A program made the position numbers and the translations under genes. A stretch of 64,000 bases of DNA from a virus, in IMG/VR virus record IMGVR_UViG_3300037200_000120, positions 1 to 64,000 of that record; one strand, 5' to 3'. Within the stretch, counting starts at the first letter, position 1, and the number at the start of each line of letters is the position of its first letter. The notes beneath the pieces were generated by a model. That model ran no database searches. It was not told the DNA's origin and saw nothing but the letters and a program-made list of their open reading frames with translations. Positions 1 through 8,647 of this stretch are shown here, in pieces.

Positions 1-440
1 CCAAATCCCTCTACGCGAGCGGTTGCACCGCCCTGACGGCGATCGACGCGCCTGCGGCCGAAACCCTCGACGCGAGCGGTTGCACCGCCCTGACGGCGAT
101 CGACGCGCCTGCGGCCGAAACCCTCGACGCGAGCGGTTGCACCGCCCTGACGGCGATCGACGCGCCTGCGGCCGAATACCTCTGCGCGAGCGGTTGCACC
201 GCCCTGACGGCGATCGACGCGCCTGCGGCCAAATACCTCTGCGCGAGCGGTTGCACCGCCCTGACGGCGATCGACGCGCCTGCGGCCGAAACCCTCGACG
301 CGAGCGGTTGCACCGCCCTGACGGCGATCGACGCGCCTGCGGCCGAATCCCTCTACGCGAGCGGTTGCACCGCCCTGACGGCGATCGACGCGCCTGCGGC
401 CGAAACCCTCGACGCGAGCGGTTGCACCGCCCTGACGGCG
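1..440. repeat. 57-bp tandem repeat, about 7.5 copies
   Basis: Near-identical 57-bp units begin at 15, 72, 129, 186, 243, 300, 357 and 414 (the last is partial). The period is exactly 19 codons, so any indel by a whole unit keeps frame. Variation between units is confined to the stretch between the conserved blocks (codons reading TLD, YLC or SLY). The repeat lies inside a coding sequence and is not a CRISPR: there are no unique spacers. Confidence 0.95.
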
Positions 441-662
441 ATCGTTCACGGCGGCGAGGATTCGCGCAGCTACTATTTCTACGCCTACCCCATCGCGGGG
501 CAATACCGGATTTTCGCGGGTTGCCGCAATTTCTCGCTCGCCGACGCGCGCAAACATTGGGGTCCGCGCGGAAACAGCGACCGTCCTGATTGTCTTGCCT
601 TAGTCGAGAAGATCGCTGCCGAGATCGAGCGACGCGAATCGCTCTCGCAAGCGGCGGAGTAG
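3..662 (+). CDS. Leucine-rich/BspA-like repeat protein, 3' part
   Basis: This frame is open from the window edge to TAG at 660-662 (219 residues visible, 5' end outside). It reads the 57-bp repeats as 19-residue units of the form LDASGCTALTAIDAPAAE, which has the regular Leu/Ile/Cys spacing of a leucine-rich or similar solenoid. A unique C-terminal domain of about 70 residues follows (FAGCRNFSLADARKHW near its centre). I recall this solenoid plus 'aGCR.F...A..HW' ending from phage-associated repeat proteins. The alternative frame starting near 23 gives a low-complexity Arg-rich product and is rejected. It is separated by 8 bp from the methyltransferase gene. Function is probably protein-protein binding; unknown in detail. 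Confidence 0.75.
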   Translation, partial: KSLYASGCTALTAIDAPAAETLDASGCTALTAIDAPAAETLDASGCTALTAIDAPAAEYLCASGCTALTAIDAPAAKYLCASGCTALTAIDAPAAETLDASGCTALTAIDAPAAESLYASGCTALTAIDAPAAETLDASGCTALTAIVHGGEDSRSYYFYAYPIAGQYRIFAGCRNFSLADARKHWGPRGNSDRPDCLALVEKIAAEIERRESLSQAAE

Positions 663-670
663 CTCGCGCC

Positions 671-1414
671 ATGAAGCTCAGCACGCAAGTCCTGAATATC
701 CTCGATTCTTCCGCTCTCGACGGGCAAGCTCTCCGGTTGCCCGGCCAACTCGACCGCAAGGTTTATCTCGAGGTCGCCCAAGTCATCGAAGCGGCGGGCG
801 GGAAGTGGAATCGCAAAGCCGGCGCGCACCTGTTCGAAGTTCCGGCCCAGGATGCGATCGACCAAATCATCGCGACGGGCGGAGTTACGACGCGGCAGGA
901 GTTGCAGCAATTTTTTACACCGCCCGCACTGGCGAATCGAATGGTGGAAGTCGCCGACATCCAACCGAAACACTATGTTTTAGAGCCGAGCGCCGGTAGG
1001 GGAGCGCTCGTCGGCGCCGCATGTCATATCGCTGACAAGGCGAATATATGCGCCATCGAGATTGATGAAAGCCTCTGGAGCATGTGGGCGGGGGCCTTCG
1101 GTGAAACCCGTTACGCCGACTTCCTTTCCATCGCGCCAAAGCCGCGATTCGACCGCATCATCGCAAATCCGCCATTCTCCCAGCAATCTGATATTCATCA
1201 TGTGCGGCACATGATCAGCTTTTTGAAGCCGGGAGGCCGTTTGGTCGCCATCATGTCGGCAGGAACGCTGTTCCGAGAAAACCGGCTCGCGGTCGACTTC
1301 CGCGCCGAGATTGCGGCGCTCGACGGACGGTTCGAACCTCTGCCGGAAGGATCATTCAGGGAATCCGGGACGATGGTCAATACCTGTTTGCTTGTTGTTG
1401 AAGCGCATCAATGA
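671..1414 (+). CDS. SAM-dependent DNA adenine methyltransferase-like protein
   Basis: The 247-residue protein has SAM-binding motif I LEPSAGRGAL (about residues 104-113), an acidic motif II (AIEID, about 128-132) and the catalytic motif IV NPPF (166-169) of N6-adenine/N4-cytosine methyltransferases. The order I then IV fits the gamma-type arrangement seen in small phage enzymes. I chose ATG 671 because an upstream in-frame ATG at 590 lies inside the previous gene. The stop overlaps the next start (ATGA). No partner restriction enzyme is visible, so the likely role is phage self-methylation against host restriction. Whether it methylates DNA is inferred from motifs only. Confidence 0.8.
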   Translation: MKLSTQVLNILDSSALDGQALRLPGQLDRKVYLEVAQVIEAAGGKWNRKAGAHLFEVPAQDAIDQIIATGGVTTRQELQQFFTPPALANRMVEVADIQPKHYVLEPSAGRGALVGAACHIADKANICAIEIDESLWSMWAGAFGETRYADFLSIAPKPRFDRIIANPPFSQQSDIHHVRHMISFLKPGGRLVAIMSAGTLFRENRLAVDFRAEIAALDGRFEPLPEGSFRESGTMVNTCLLVVEAHQ

Positions 1415-2148
1415 TGATCACCACAGAATTGCCAGCGATTGTGCGGCGGCTTCCATCTGACCGTAGGAGTAAGTTGATGTCTGCCATCGGCTTTCGTGAC
1501 GACAAGAATCCCCAATTGAGCGACGAAGAGGCTCTCAGGCGCATCCTCGATCCCTTCGACGTCATGCGCTCGACGCGCGCGCTGGCGCCCCACGACCCCA
1601 AGCTCAATGATATCCGCTGGCTGATCGGCGAAGCGTTGCGGCGCGTGCATCAGCGCGCCAAACTTAGCGCTCGCGAAGCGGCGAGAGCATCGACTGGCGC
1701 CATGCACTTCCCCCTAACCGAAATCGCGCTGCACGCCCGCGACAAGATCCGCGCCGCCGAACAGACGGTCGGCCCCGACGAATGGCCTATCGTGGTTAGT
1801 ATCGTCATCGAAGGCGCCTGCGTGCGCGATTGCCGCAGTCTCGTGCCTGAAGTCGTGACGCCATGGCGAGCCGACGCCGTAGTGATGGACAGGCTTCGCG
1901 TCGCTCTGGACCAACTCGGCGGCCTCATGGGGGTGACTGCGGGTAGAGCGGGATTGTCGGGCGGCAAGCCCTTCGCGCCGAACGAAGCAACCATTGTCTC
2001 GCGAGCCGATTACGCCGCGCTTCTTGCCATCTTGAAACGAGCCCACGAAGAACTTTGCCTGATCCGCATGAAGGATTGCGCCGCAGTCTATGACACCACA
2101 CTGCGCGCGGAGATCGGTATCGCCCTGTCGAAGGTTGCTGCGCCGTGA
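1411..2148 (+). CDS. Hypothetical phage protein (245 aa)
   Basis: Start overlaps the methyltransferase stop by 4 bp. I recognise no domain. Its C-terminal third (RADYAALLAILKRA then SKVAAP at the end) resembles the small gene at 2411-2638 (RADYDALVAALRKA ... AKVAAP), which suggests a duplicated helical module. It is soluble, with no signal peptide. Confidence 0.7.
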   Translation: MMITTELPAIVRRLPSDRRSKLMSAIGFRDDKNPQLSDEEALRRILDPFDVMRSTRALAPHDPKLNDIRWLIGEALRRVHQRAKLSAREAARASTGAMHFPLTEIALHARDKIRAAEQTVGPDEWPIVVSIVIEGACVRDCRSLVPEVVTPWRADAVVMDRLRVALDQLGGLMGVTAGRAGLSGGKPFAPNEATIVSRADYAALLAILKRAHEELCLIRMKDCAAVYDTTLRAEIGIALSKVAAP

Positions 2149-2414
2149 GCCGTTCCCTCGCGACAAGAAAGGCGACGACAGCGCAAGCCAAGTTCCTAGC
2201 GCTCTGCTGGTCCGGCGAGCGGAATCCGACAGTCGGCGCGGAGGCCACGCCGACGATCCGTGTGTGCATCGCAAACGGGTGGCTCCAGAAGACCGGCAAG
2301 ACGGGAACATACCCTAACGGCTCGCTCTATGAAGCTTACGAGATAAGCGATGTCGGCGTCGATACGATCGAGAATTATCTTTTCCACGCCAGATCCAAAC
2401 GAGTTGCGCCATGA
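2145..2414 (+). CDS. Hypothetical protein (89 aa)
   Basis: GTG start at 2145 overlaps the previous stop by 4 bp; it ends by a 4-bp overlap with the next gene. The protein is basic at the N-terminus and has a central segment (TPTIRVCIANGWLQKTG) that could be part of a small winged-helix fold, but this is weak. Translationally coupled early-region gene. Confidence 0.6.
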   Translation: MSRSLATRKATTAQAKFLALCWSGERNPTVGAEATPTIRVCIANGWLQKTGKTGTYPNGSLYEAYEISDVGVDTIENYLFHARSKRVAP

Positions 2415-2638
2415 AATTGCCAAAAGACCTATCCGACGATCCAAAGGACGTCGATGTGGCTTACGCCGTCATCCCCCGCGCAGATTACGACGCGCTGGTC
2501 GCGGCGCTGCGGAAGGCGCGCATTGCCGTGGATTTTGCAGTGAATATCGACGATATCCGTGGAAGCATCGCAGCTTTGCAAATCAGAGACACGCTCGCCG
2601 CGATCGACGCCGCCCTCGCGAAGGTCGCCGCGCCTTGA
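2411..2638 (+). CDS. Hypothetical protein (75 aa), paralogous to preceding C-terminal module
   Basis: ATGA overlap with the upstream gene. Helical protein with RADYDALVAALRKA and the ending AKVAAP, both shared with the C-terminal part of the 1411-2148 product. Function unknown. Confidence 0.6.
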   Translation: MKLPKDLSDDPKDVDVAYAVIPRADYDALVAALRKARIAVDFAVNIDDIRGSIAALQIRDTLAAIDAALAKVAAP

Positions 2639-2733
2639 TCGCCGCCATCGCAATCATCGCCGCGACGCTCGCCATTCACGTCGCCTTGGCGCTCGAGCCA
2701 TTCCTGCGGGCGAAGCCCTGGAGGAAGTCCTGA
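2635..2733 (+). CDS. Small membrane protein (32 aa, TTG start)
   Basis: TTG at 2635 overlaps the previous TGA. The product begins with a hydrophobic stretch (IAAIAIIAATLAIHVALAL) that could span a membrane and ends in a basic tail. Its TGA overlaps the ATG of the next small membrane gene. Coupling on both sides supports a real gene, but the size makes it uncertain. Confidence 0.45.
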   Translation: MIAAIAIIAATLAIHVALALEPFLRAKPWRKS

Positions 2734-2876
2734 TGCGCTCGAAAGCCGGAACAGCCATAATCATTCTTGCCGTCGCTGCCGTCCTCGCTCTTGGCGGCTG
2801 GTATGAAGTTTCAGTCTGGCGCGAATGCCTCACCACGAACAGTTGGTTCTACTGCGCTCGCGTTCTCAGTCATTAG
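2733..2876 (+). CDS. Small membrane protein (47 aa)
   Basis: ATG at 2733 shares one base with the previous TGA. One transmembrane helix (AIIILAVAAVLALGGWY) is followed by a short domain with two cysteines. It could be an exclusion or spanin-like peptide; no homologue recognised. Confidence 0.5.
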   Translation: MRSKAGTAIIILAVAAVLALGGWYEVSVWRECLTTNSWFYCARVLSH

Positions 2877-2885
2877 GGGGTGAAC

Positions 2886-3305
2886 ATGACGATGCCATTT
2901 TGGAAGGCTCTCGACGGGTCCGAGCATGCGACCGAAGCCGCTTCCCGCACTCACGAGGCCAAAATCCCCGAGTATGTCGTCGCAAATCGCTCGGTTGCTG
3001 AAATCAGGGCTGCGATTTCGCGCGAGGATCTGTATCTGGCAGACGCGCTCGAAACCATCGGTTTGGCATGCCGAGACGCGAGGATCGCCGCGCGCGACCT
3101 GAAACGACGCCCGAGCGCCGCGCCAGAAACCGCAACGCCGCTCGCCATCACCGGCCCGCGGGCGACCGAGGAAGAACTGTTACACGCCCTCAAAGGTATG
3201 GCGCCGCCAAAAGACACTGACGCCGAGACAGGCTCGGGAAGCTCGATCTCGACGGGCGAATCCAGGTCCAATCCAGACGATGAACCCGAAGAGAGGGCTG
3301 TATGA
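2886..3305 (+). CDS. Hypothetical protein (139 aa)
   Basis: The ATG at 2886 is preceded by a strong purine-rich site (AGGGGG, about 5 nt upstream); a GTG at 2880 is less likely. The N-terminal two thirds are helical and charged, and the last 40 residues are acidic and probably disordered. It ends by a 4-bp overlap with the next gene. Function unknown. Confidence 0.65.
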   Translation: MTMPFWKALDGSEHATEAASRTHEAKIPEYVVANRSVAEIRAAISREDLYLADALETIGLACRDARIAARDLKRRPSAAPETATPLAITGPRATEEELLHALKGMAPPKDTDAETGSGSSISTGESRSNPDDEPEERAV

Positions 3306-3643
3306 AGACTTATTCAGCCGACCAGGTTCGCCAGAAGATTCGCCGCGCCTGCGTATCCGAAACCAAACACCTGCTTGCCAAGCGAGCCAAATGCACCATA
3401 GCACACATCGATATGTTGCTCAACGGTTCTCGGGCGCCGGGGCCAAAGATTTTGAAGGCTTTGGAACTGAGGCGGTTCATGGTCTATGCCGACGCCGAGC
3501 CGAAGAAGCCCAAGCCGGTTAAGCCGCAAAGGGGAAGCTCAGAGGGCCGGGCCAAGGGCGGACTCGCCCGCGCCGCCAGCCTTACGGCCAAGCGCCGAAA
3601 GGAAATCGCACAAAAAGCCGCCGCCGCGCGCTGGGGCCGTTGA
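3302..3643 (+). CDS. Basic putative DNA-binding protein (113 aa)
   Basis: An N-terminal segment (SETKHLLAKRAKCTIAHIDM) could form a helix-turn-helix. The C-terminus ends in ARAASLTAKRRKEIAQKAAA plus ARW, a lysine/arginine-rich tail that recurs in many phage and plasmid DNA-binding proteins. It is followed by about 80 bp without a gene before 3726. Confidence 0.6.
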   Translation: MKTYSADQVRQKIRRACVSETKHLLAKRAKCTIAHIDMLLNGSRAPGPKILKALELRRFMVYADAEPKKPKPVKPQRGSSEGRAKGGLARAASLTAKRRKEIAQKAAAARWGR

Positions 3644-3725
3644 CAAAGCATATATGCTTGCTTTATAAGCGATCTCGACGGGCGAGACGCGCACCAATCC
3701 GGATGACGACAGAGAGGCCGCTTAG

Positions 3726-4808
3726 ATGAACGAGATCGCTCGCGCCGAGTCATTCGAACCGGAAGTCGACCAATTCTCCGCGTGGCGGGAAGCGCTCGCC
3801 ACCGGCAAGCCTGTCGCCTATGAGCGCGGCGCGCCGACGGCCGGCTGTTACAAGCGCATGCGCCGGGTCAGCGCAACTGACCGCACCAAGATTTACGACG
3901 TGATCGGCATCTGGTTCGAGGATGGGGAATGGACCTGCCGCGGAAGTGGCGGATTTATCCCTAGGGACGGAGATACGGACGAAATCGAAGGCCTGTTCGT
4001 ATCGATCAACTCTCAGCCAATTTCGTTCGAGCTCTACGAGTCCATCATGGCCGGCGGGACCTGGCCCGAGGAAGTCGCCAAGGTCGAAGATCCGGAGCCG
4101 GAGTTGGCCCCACACGAGGCCGCTGCGGCCTACTTCAAAAAGCACAAGGCAATCGCCGATGCATGGCTCGCCGGGCTTAAAGACGCCGACGGCAAGCCGA
4201 GGAAGCCGAACACGAAAGAAGAGTCTGATCTGGCCGCGAATTACGCCGACACGTTCGGCAAGATCGAAACCCGCGCCGAGAAAGCTCGCGCGGCCGAAAA
4301 GGCGCCGCACATTTTGGCGGGAAACGAAGTCGACGCCAAATGGAATCCCATTAAAGAAGCAGCCAAGCTCGCCAAGGTTAACGCCAAGGCGCTGTCCGAG
4401 GAGTTCGCCAGGGCGGAAAACGCCCGCCGTAAGCGCGAGGCGGACGAAGAGAACGTCCGGCGCCAGCGCGAATTCGACGCCGCAGAGGCCGCCAGGCTCG
4501 CCAGGGAAGCCGAACTCCGCGCCAAGGGCGTCAAGGTTCCCGAGATGGCGCAAGCGCCGGCCCCAGAGCCGCCCAAGGCCGTTGTCGCCGAGCCGGTTCG
4601 CGTCGGAACAGTCGGGCGCCGGCAATCGCTTCGGACCTTCACGACATATGCGCTCGACGATTCGCGGGCAACGCTAGAATTTCTCGCCAAGCGGAATATC
4701 AAATCTGCCGCCCTGCTCGAGGCGGCGCTCGCCGACGCTAAGGCGCTCCACGCGATCGGGACAGAGGTTCCAGGCCTCAAGGTTGGAACAGAGGAGCGCA
4801 TGGTATGA
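3726..4808 (+). CDS. Hypothetical protein upstream of recombinase (360 aa)
   Basis: It has an N-terminal globular part (about residues 1-110), a long charged coiled-coil region (about 130-270, rich in Ala/Glu/Lys/Arg) and a C-terminal helical tail. Its ATGG stop/start overlap with the Bet gene (4805) indicates coupled expression, so a role in the recombination module is possible. No nuclease motif is visible, so it should not be called an exonuclease. Confidence 0.65.
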   Translation: MNEIARAESFEPEVDQFSAWREALATGKPVAYERGAPTAGCYKRMRRVSATDRTKIYDVIGIWFEDGEWTCRGSGGFIPRDGDTDEIEGLFVSINSQPISFELYESIMAGGTWPEEVAKVEDPEPELAPHEAAAAYFKKHKAIADAWLAGLKDADGKPRKPNTKEESDLAANYADTFGKIETRAEKARAAEKAPHILAGNEVDAKWNPIKEAAKLAKVNAKALSEEFARAENARRKREADEENVRRQREFDAAEAARLAREAELRAKGVKVPEMAQAPAPEPPKAVVAEPVRVGTVGRRQSLRTFTTYALDDSRATLEFLAKRNIKSAALLEAALADAKALHAIGTEVPGLKVGTEERMV

Positions 4809-5803
4809 ACCAGATCGCCAGCAATCGCCAGCTCACTACAGCGGTTAAATTCAACAACATGCGCCTTCCTTATATGGAGGAATTCGCAGAGTTAGGCGTA
4901 GATAATATTCGATGGAAGGTGCTGATAGACACAATCTATCCTTCAGCGCAGTCTATCGACTCAATTGCGATGGCTCTAAGTTATTGCCGCGCCCGCAACC
5001 TGGATATATTCAAAAAACCTGTTCACATCGTCCCTATGTACTCAAGGGCGGCGGGAGGGATGGTCGAAACCATCTGGCCCGGAATATCCGAGCTGCGCAC
5101 GACCGCCGCGCGCACGGGAGAATATGCCGGCTGCGAGGCTGCGGTATTCGGCCCGACGATCAAGCGCGCTTTCACGGGCATGTCCGAGGTTTGGGAAAAC
5201 CGCAAGAAAATCGAAAAGGAAATCACAGTCAATGTCGAGTTCGCCGAATGGTGTCAGCTCACTGTCACGAGGCTCGTGAAGGGGCGCGAGTGCAAATTCG
5301 TGTCGCCCAAGGTGTTCTGGATGGAGGCATACGCTCGCCTGGGCTACTCTTCCGAGTTGCCGAACGACATGTGGCGCAAGCGCACTTTCAGCCAACACGA
5401 AAAATGCACCGAAGCAGCCGCGCTCCGCCGCGCCTTCCCCGAAGAGATCGGGAACGAATACGCCGCCGAGGAGATGGAAGGACAAGTTCTTTTCGCCGAA
5501 AGAGAGGCCGCGCCGATCAAGCTGGACAAGCCCGCCAACGGCGCCACGGGCAAGCCCAAGGGAATGCCGAACCCGAACAAGCCAGCTAGCGCCCCGCCCC
5601 AGGCGAAGCAAGCCGCCACCGGCCCGATCGACTTCGACGTTTTCCGCAAGGCGCTGGACGCGGCCGAGACCCAAGAAGCTGCGAATGTAATTTATGAGCG
5701 CGAGGCGACGAACCGGCAACCACCGCTGACGGACGAAGAACTCGACGAATGCGACGCGCTCTTGCGGGAGTCGTGCGCACGGTTTTGGAAGGACGAGGAA
5801 TGA
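4805..5803 (+). CDS. bet: Phage recombination protein Bet (RecT/Red-beta family annealase)
   Basis: The 332-residue protein contains the Bet core: a segment with ALSYCRARNLDIFKKPVHIV near residues 57-80, then IWPGISELRTTAARTGEYAG and the conserved QHEKCTEAAALRRAFP block near residue 200. It anneals single-stranded DNA during phage recombination. The last 90 residues are Pro/Ala-rich and divergent, as usual for the family. The partner exonuclease is not seen in this window. Confidence 0.9.
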   Translation: MNQIASNRQLTTAVKFNNMRLPYMEEFAELGVDNIRWKVLIDTIYPSAQSIDSIAMALSYCRARNLDIFKKPVHIVPMYSRAAGGMVETIWPGISELRTTAARTGEYAGCEAAVFGPTIKRAFTGMSEVWENRKKIEKEITVNVEFAEWCQLTVTRLVKGRECKFVSPKVFWMEAYARLGYSSELPNDMWRKRTFSQHEKCTEAAALRRAFPEEIGNEYAAEEMEGQVLFAEREAAPIKLDKPANGATGKPKGMPNPNKPASAPPQAKQAATGPIDFDVFRKALDAAETQEAANVIYEREATNRQPPLTDEELDECDALLRESCARFWKDEE

Positions 5804-6117
5804 ACCTCCTCTTCGAAACCGCGCAACAGTTGGTTGCGGAAAACCATCGCGTCATAGACGATCTACGCGGCCAACTCGCCGCGCGAGACGCTACGATCGC
5901 TACTTTGCGCGAGGCGATCCTTCGCCCAAAGGACAAGACACCAGCCTCGCGCCAACTCGTCAACCTCTCGGAAGGCTTGCGAGTGGACGCCGAGGAAGAC
6001 GCCGCCGAGTTGCAGATGGCACTGAAGGATTTGCTCCGCGTTGCGGAGGCCACTGGACCGTTCGGACATCCGGCTATCGCCAAGGCTCGCGCCCTCATTG
6101 CGAAGATCGAGGGATAG
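5800..6117 (+). CDS. Hypothetical coiled-coil protein (105 aa)
   Basis: ATG at 5800 overlaps the bet stop. The N-terminal half is a heptad-rich helix (VIDDLRGQLAARDATIATLR). It is probably an accessory of the recombination operon; no family recognised. Confidence 0.6.
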   Translation: MNLLFETAQQLVAENHRVIDDLRGQLAARDATIATLREAILRPKDKTPASRQLVNLSEGLRVDAEEDAAELQMALKDLLRVAEATGPFGHPAIAKARALIAKIEG

Positions 6118-6120
6118 ACC

Positions 6121-6567
6121 ATGTCAGATCTCGACGGGGTTTGCCTGATAAAGCTTGGCGGGCGCCTTACCGGCGCCGATTTGCGGGCTGACGAGTTTCT
6201 CGCTGGGATCAAGGAACGCTCCGAGGTCATCGTCACGATCCGGCGCCCCAGGAATCCAAAACATCATAGGCTTGCGTTCGCTGTGATGAAAAAAGTCGTC
6301 GACAACTGCGATTTATGGCCGTCAGTCGAAATCCTCCTCGACGACCTGAAGCTCGCCACGGGCCACGCCGAGCTGCGCATCAACGCCTTCACGGGCGAGC
6401 GCCAGTTCAAGGCGAAGTCCATCAACTTCGCCGCCATGTCGCAAGATGAATTCCGCCCATGGTTCGACAAGGTGATCGACAAGCTGGCTGGGGTTCTCGG
6501 GACCGAATCCGAAGCGCTACTCGCCGAAGTGCTGGCGATGGTCGAGCCGCGAAAGGACGCCGCGTGA
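6121..6567 (+). CDS. DUF1367-like phage protein
   Basis: The 148-residue product has the family pattern: RNPKHHRLAFAVMKKVVDN, then an ATGH segment, then KSINFAAMSQDEFRPWFDKV. DUF1367 proteins lie in the replication/recombination regions of lambdoid and related phages, often near NinB-type functions. Their biochemical role is unknown. It starts 3 bp after the previous stop. Confidence 0.75.
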   Translation: MSDLDGVCLIKLGGRLTGADLRADEFLAGIKERSEVIVTIRRPRNPKHHRLAFAVMKKVVDNCDLWPSVEILLDDLKLATGHAELRINAFTGERQFKAKSINFAAMSQDEFRPWFDKVIDKLAGVLGTESEALLAEVLAMVEPRKDAA

Positions 6568-6785
6568 TCGACATGGAAACTGACGAGATCATAGCCGAGT
6601 TCGTCGCGCGCGACACCAACAGCATCGGAGTCCGGTTCGAAGAGAACGCGCCGACCGTCTGGTTCTGGCTGCCGCAGTCAGGAATCGAGGTTCACGTCGG
6701 CGATCCGATACCTGGATTCGCCTCGCTGAAATTGCCCGCCGATCTGGCGAGAAAACATGGAATCGTCGAATGCGAACCCTATTGA
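6564..6785 (+). CDS. Hypothetical protein (73 aa, GTG start)
   Basis: GTG at 6564 overlaps the DUF1367 gene stop by 4 bp; ATG 6573 is an alternative. Beta-rich small protein with WFWLPQSGIEVHVGDPIPGF. Function unknown. Confidence 0.55.
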   Translation: MIDMETDEIIAEFVARDTNSIGVRFEENAPTVWFWLPQSGIEVHVGDPIPGFASLKLPADLARKHGIVECEPY

Positions 6786-7012
6786 GCGCGCCTCGCGATC
6801 CACGCATCGCCCCGATCAGCGGCGACATTCTACGCTCCGCCGCAGGCCGGGAACGCCACGTCAATTCGGTTCATGGCGGCGATGAAATCTCATATCGCTC
6901 CTTGGGCGGAGGCGGCGTCGCCTCTCGCAATGTGTGTTCGCTGAGGGCTTGGCGATTTTGGTGTGCGCAGGAGAAGGCCGAAGTCGTGGAGCTCGGGGCG
7001 ACGTTCGGATGA
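6770..7012 (+). CDS. Small phage protein with 'DPR..P..GD' and CSL.AWR motifs
   Basis: The 80-residue product has an N-terminal DPRIAPISGDILR, a beta-rich centre (VNSVHGGDEISYRS) and a C-terminal CSLRAWRFWC segment. I have seen this arrangement in many small uncharacterised phage proteins that look like SH3-type barrels. It overlaps the previous gene by 16 bp and the next start by 4 bp, within the operon. Confidence 0.6.
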   Translation: MRTLLSAPRDPRIAPISGDILRSAAGRERHVNSVHGGDEISYRSLGGGGVASRNVCSLRAWRFWCAQEKAEVVELGATFG

Positions 7013-7413
7013 CCGAGGAAGTCTACGCCACGCCGCGCAAGCCGCTGACCCCGCGCCAACGGCTGAAAATGTGGGAGAGTCACCACGGCTGCTGCGTCGT
7101 CTGCCACCGCAGGATCACGGAGACGTCGTGGGTAGACGAGCACATCGTTCCGTTGGGGCTCGGCGGGACAAACGATCCGGCGAACCGAGGACCCGCCCAT
7201 GCGGGTTGCGCTCGGGACAAGACCAAGGGGGACATGGCCCGCATTAACAAGGCCAAGGACCAAAAGGCGGCCCACGTCGGGGCCGCGCGTCCCGCGGGCA
7301 TGATCAAATCGCCGGGCTTCGCTCCGCCGCCCGCGAAAGACCGAACCGTCTCCAAGACCGCTGCGGGCGATCCCGCCATGGCTCGACGCTTCGTCGCAAC
7401 GACTGCCAACTGA
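7009..7413 (+). CDS. HNH endonuclease
   Basis: The 134-residue protein has a zinc-type CVVC pair (about residues 29-32), then DEHIVPLGLGGTNDPANRG with the first catalytic His at about 45, and HAGCARDKT (about 64-72). The spacing matches HNH nucleases of the recombination or terminase-associated kind. Here it sits in the recombination/early operon, so DNA processing is more likely than packaging. An upstream in-frame ATG at 6934 is inside the previous gene. Confidence 0.85.
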   Translation: MTEEVYATPRKPLTPRQRLKMWESHHGCCVVCHRRITETSWVDEHIVPLGLGGTNDPANRGPAHAGCARDKTKGDMARINKAKDQKAAHVGAARPAGMIKSPGFAPPPAKDRTVSKTAAGDPAMARRFVATTAN

Positions 7414-7426
7414 AAGACACCCCCCC

Positions 7427-8647
7427 ATGCGAACCGCAACCATCGGACTCGAACACTATTGGAAGCGTCGCGCCGAGAAAGCCGAATCTGAACTCGCCGA
7501 CCTCCGCGCTGCGCTCGATCCGCACCCCGCCGCGCGTGAGGCTCTCAACCAGAAACACGGTCCAGCGCCAGACATCAGCGATGATGCGATAGCCAAGTTC
7601 GCCGGCCAACAGTACATGTGGGGCCACTATGCCGTCTGGCGAACTATGTTGGCGCAGAAGGCCGATCGGCACGCGTGGCGGAAACGCGCGATTGCGGCGG
7701 AGGATTTGGTTGCCGAAGCTGTAATCGCAGTTCGTTCAGCATACAAACTGGCAGTTGATCGAGCCGCCGAGCTGTATGACGCATGCACCGAACTCAACGC
7801 CGTCCGCCGTCAGAATCAAGACTTGCTCGCCGCCAAGGCGTTCGTTGAAGGCGCATTGTTCTGCGGGTTCGAAAAGGGCGAGCCGATCCAGAAGACCGGC
7901 GGCGACTATGACGCCGACGCTCTGTTCGTCTGCGCTTTCGAATGGGAGGGCGTTGTCCGCTTCGTTGGCGCGATCCCGCAAAAGCGGGGATTCCTGTTTT
8001 TCATCTTCAACCCGAAACAGGTCAAGGCCGGCTCGGCCCCGGCGGCCACACCGGAAATCAAGCCGCCGCAAATGACCAATGCCGAACTCAGAGCCGAGAT
8101 CGAACGACTCGACGCTCAATTCCTTGCGTCGCGCTCCGGCGACGACGCGGGCCACTGTGGCTCTCCTGGCGAATGGATGTACGAACGCATCAACGAACTG
8201 GAGACCGAATTGAAACGACGTGGGGCGCCAGCAACCGTAGTGCCGGCCGAGACGCCCGCTCCGCGTCGCTTCCGCCATCGCAAACGCGGATCGATCGAGG
8301 TGCTGATCGGAGAGGCCGAAATGCTTCTGACGCGCTCCGTCTCTGAGGACGCCACGCTGACCGTGTGCCGTCGCAAATCCGACAACCGCCTCGTCGCGAA
8401 GCCCGTTTCCGAACCCGGTCCTGATGAACAATTACACACTTTGATCGGGTTCGCTCTCTTGCAGAGCGAACGCACGCTCGGCGGGGATGGTGGCTGTAGT
8501 CTCGTCAAGCTGACTATCTATCGAGGCGAATCCGACGGCAAGCTTTGGGCGCGTCCGACTGCGGAATTCAATGATGGGCGCTTCGAGGAGCTTCCGCCCG
8601 CTCCGGGCGTGGAGACTGCGAAGGGAGACGTCATCAATGGCCGGTGA
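7427..8647 (+). CDS. Coiled-coil protein with two DUF1653-like C-terminal modules
   Basis: The 406-residue protein starts with coiled coil (about 1-130), has a middle part with an MTNAELRAEIERLDAQF helix, and ends in two related segments. The first (about 288-335) contains ...LTVCRRKSDNRLVAKP and the second (about 345-395) ...LTIYRGESDGKLWARP; both resemble the DUF1653 pattern of phage proteins. This looks like an internal tandem duplication. No catalytic motif is visible. Its 3' end overlaps the next gene by 11 bp. Confidence 0.6.
   Translation: MRTATIGLEHYWKRRAEKAESELADLRAALDPHPAAREALNQKHGPAPDISDDAIAKFAGQQYMWGHYAVWRTMLAQKADRHAWRKRAIAAEDLVAEAVIAVRSAYKLAVDRAAELYDACTELNAVRRQNQDLLAAKAFVEGALFCGFEKGEPIQKTGGDYDADALFVCAFEWEGVVRFVGAIPQKRGFLFFIFNPKQVKAGSAPAATPEIKPPQMTNAELRAEIERLDAQFLASRSGDDAGHCGSPGEWMYERINELETELKRRGAPATVVPAETPAPRRFRHRKRGSIEVLIGEAEMLLTRSVSEDATLTVCRRKSDNRLVAKPVSEPGPDEQLHTLIGFALLQSERTLGGDGGCSLVKLTIYRGESDGKLWARPTAEFNDGRFEELPPAPGVETAKGDVINGR

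Noticed and set aside
1-440. CRISPR array
   Set aside because: Units abut without spacers and have a 19-codon period inside a coding frame.
23-589. 188-aa Arg-rich frame across the repeats
   Set aside because: The overlapping frame reads a regular hydrophobic solenoid and runs on into a normal C-terminal domain up to 662, so it is the better gene.
4805-6117. Exonuclease partner of Bet
   Set aside because: Neither neighbour has YqaJ or lambda-exonuclease motifs.
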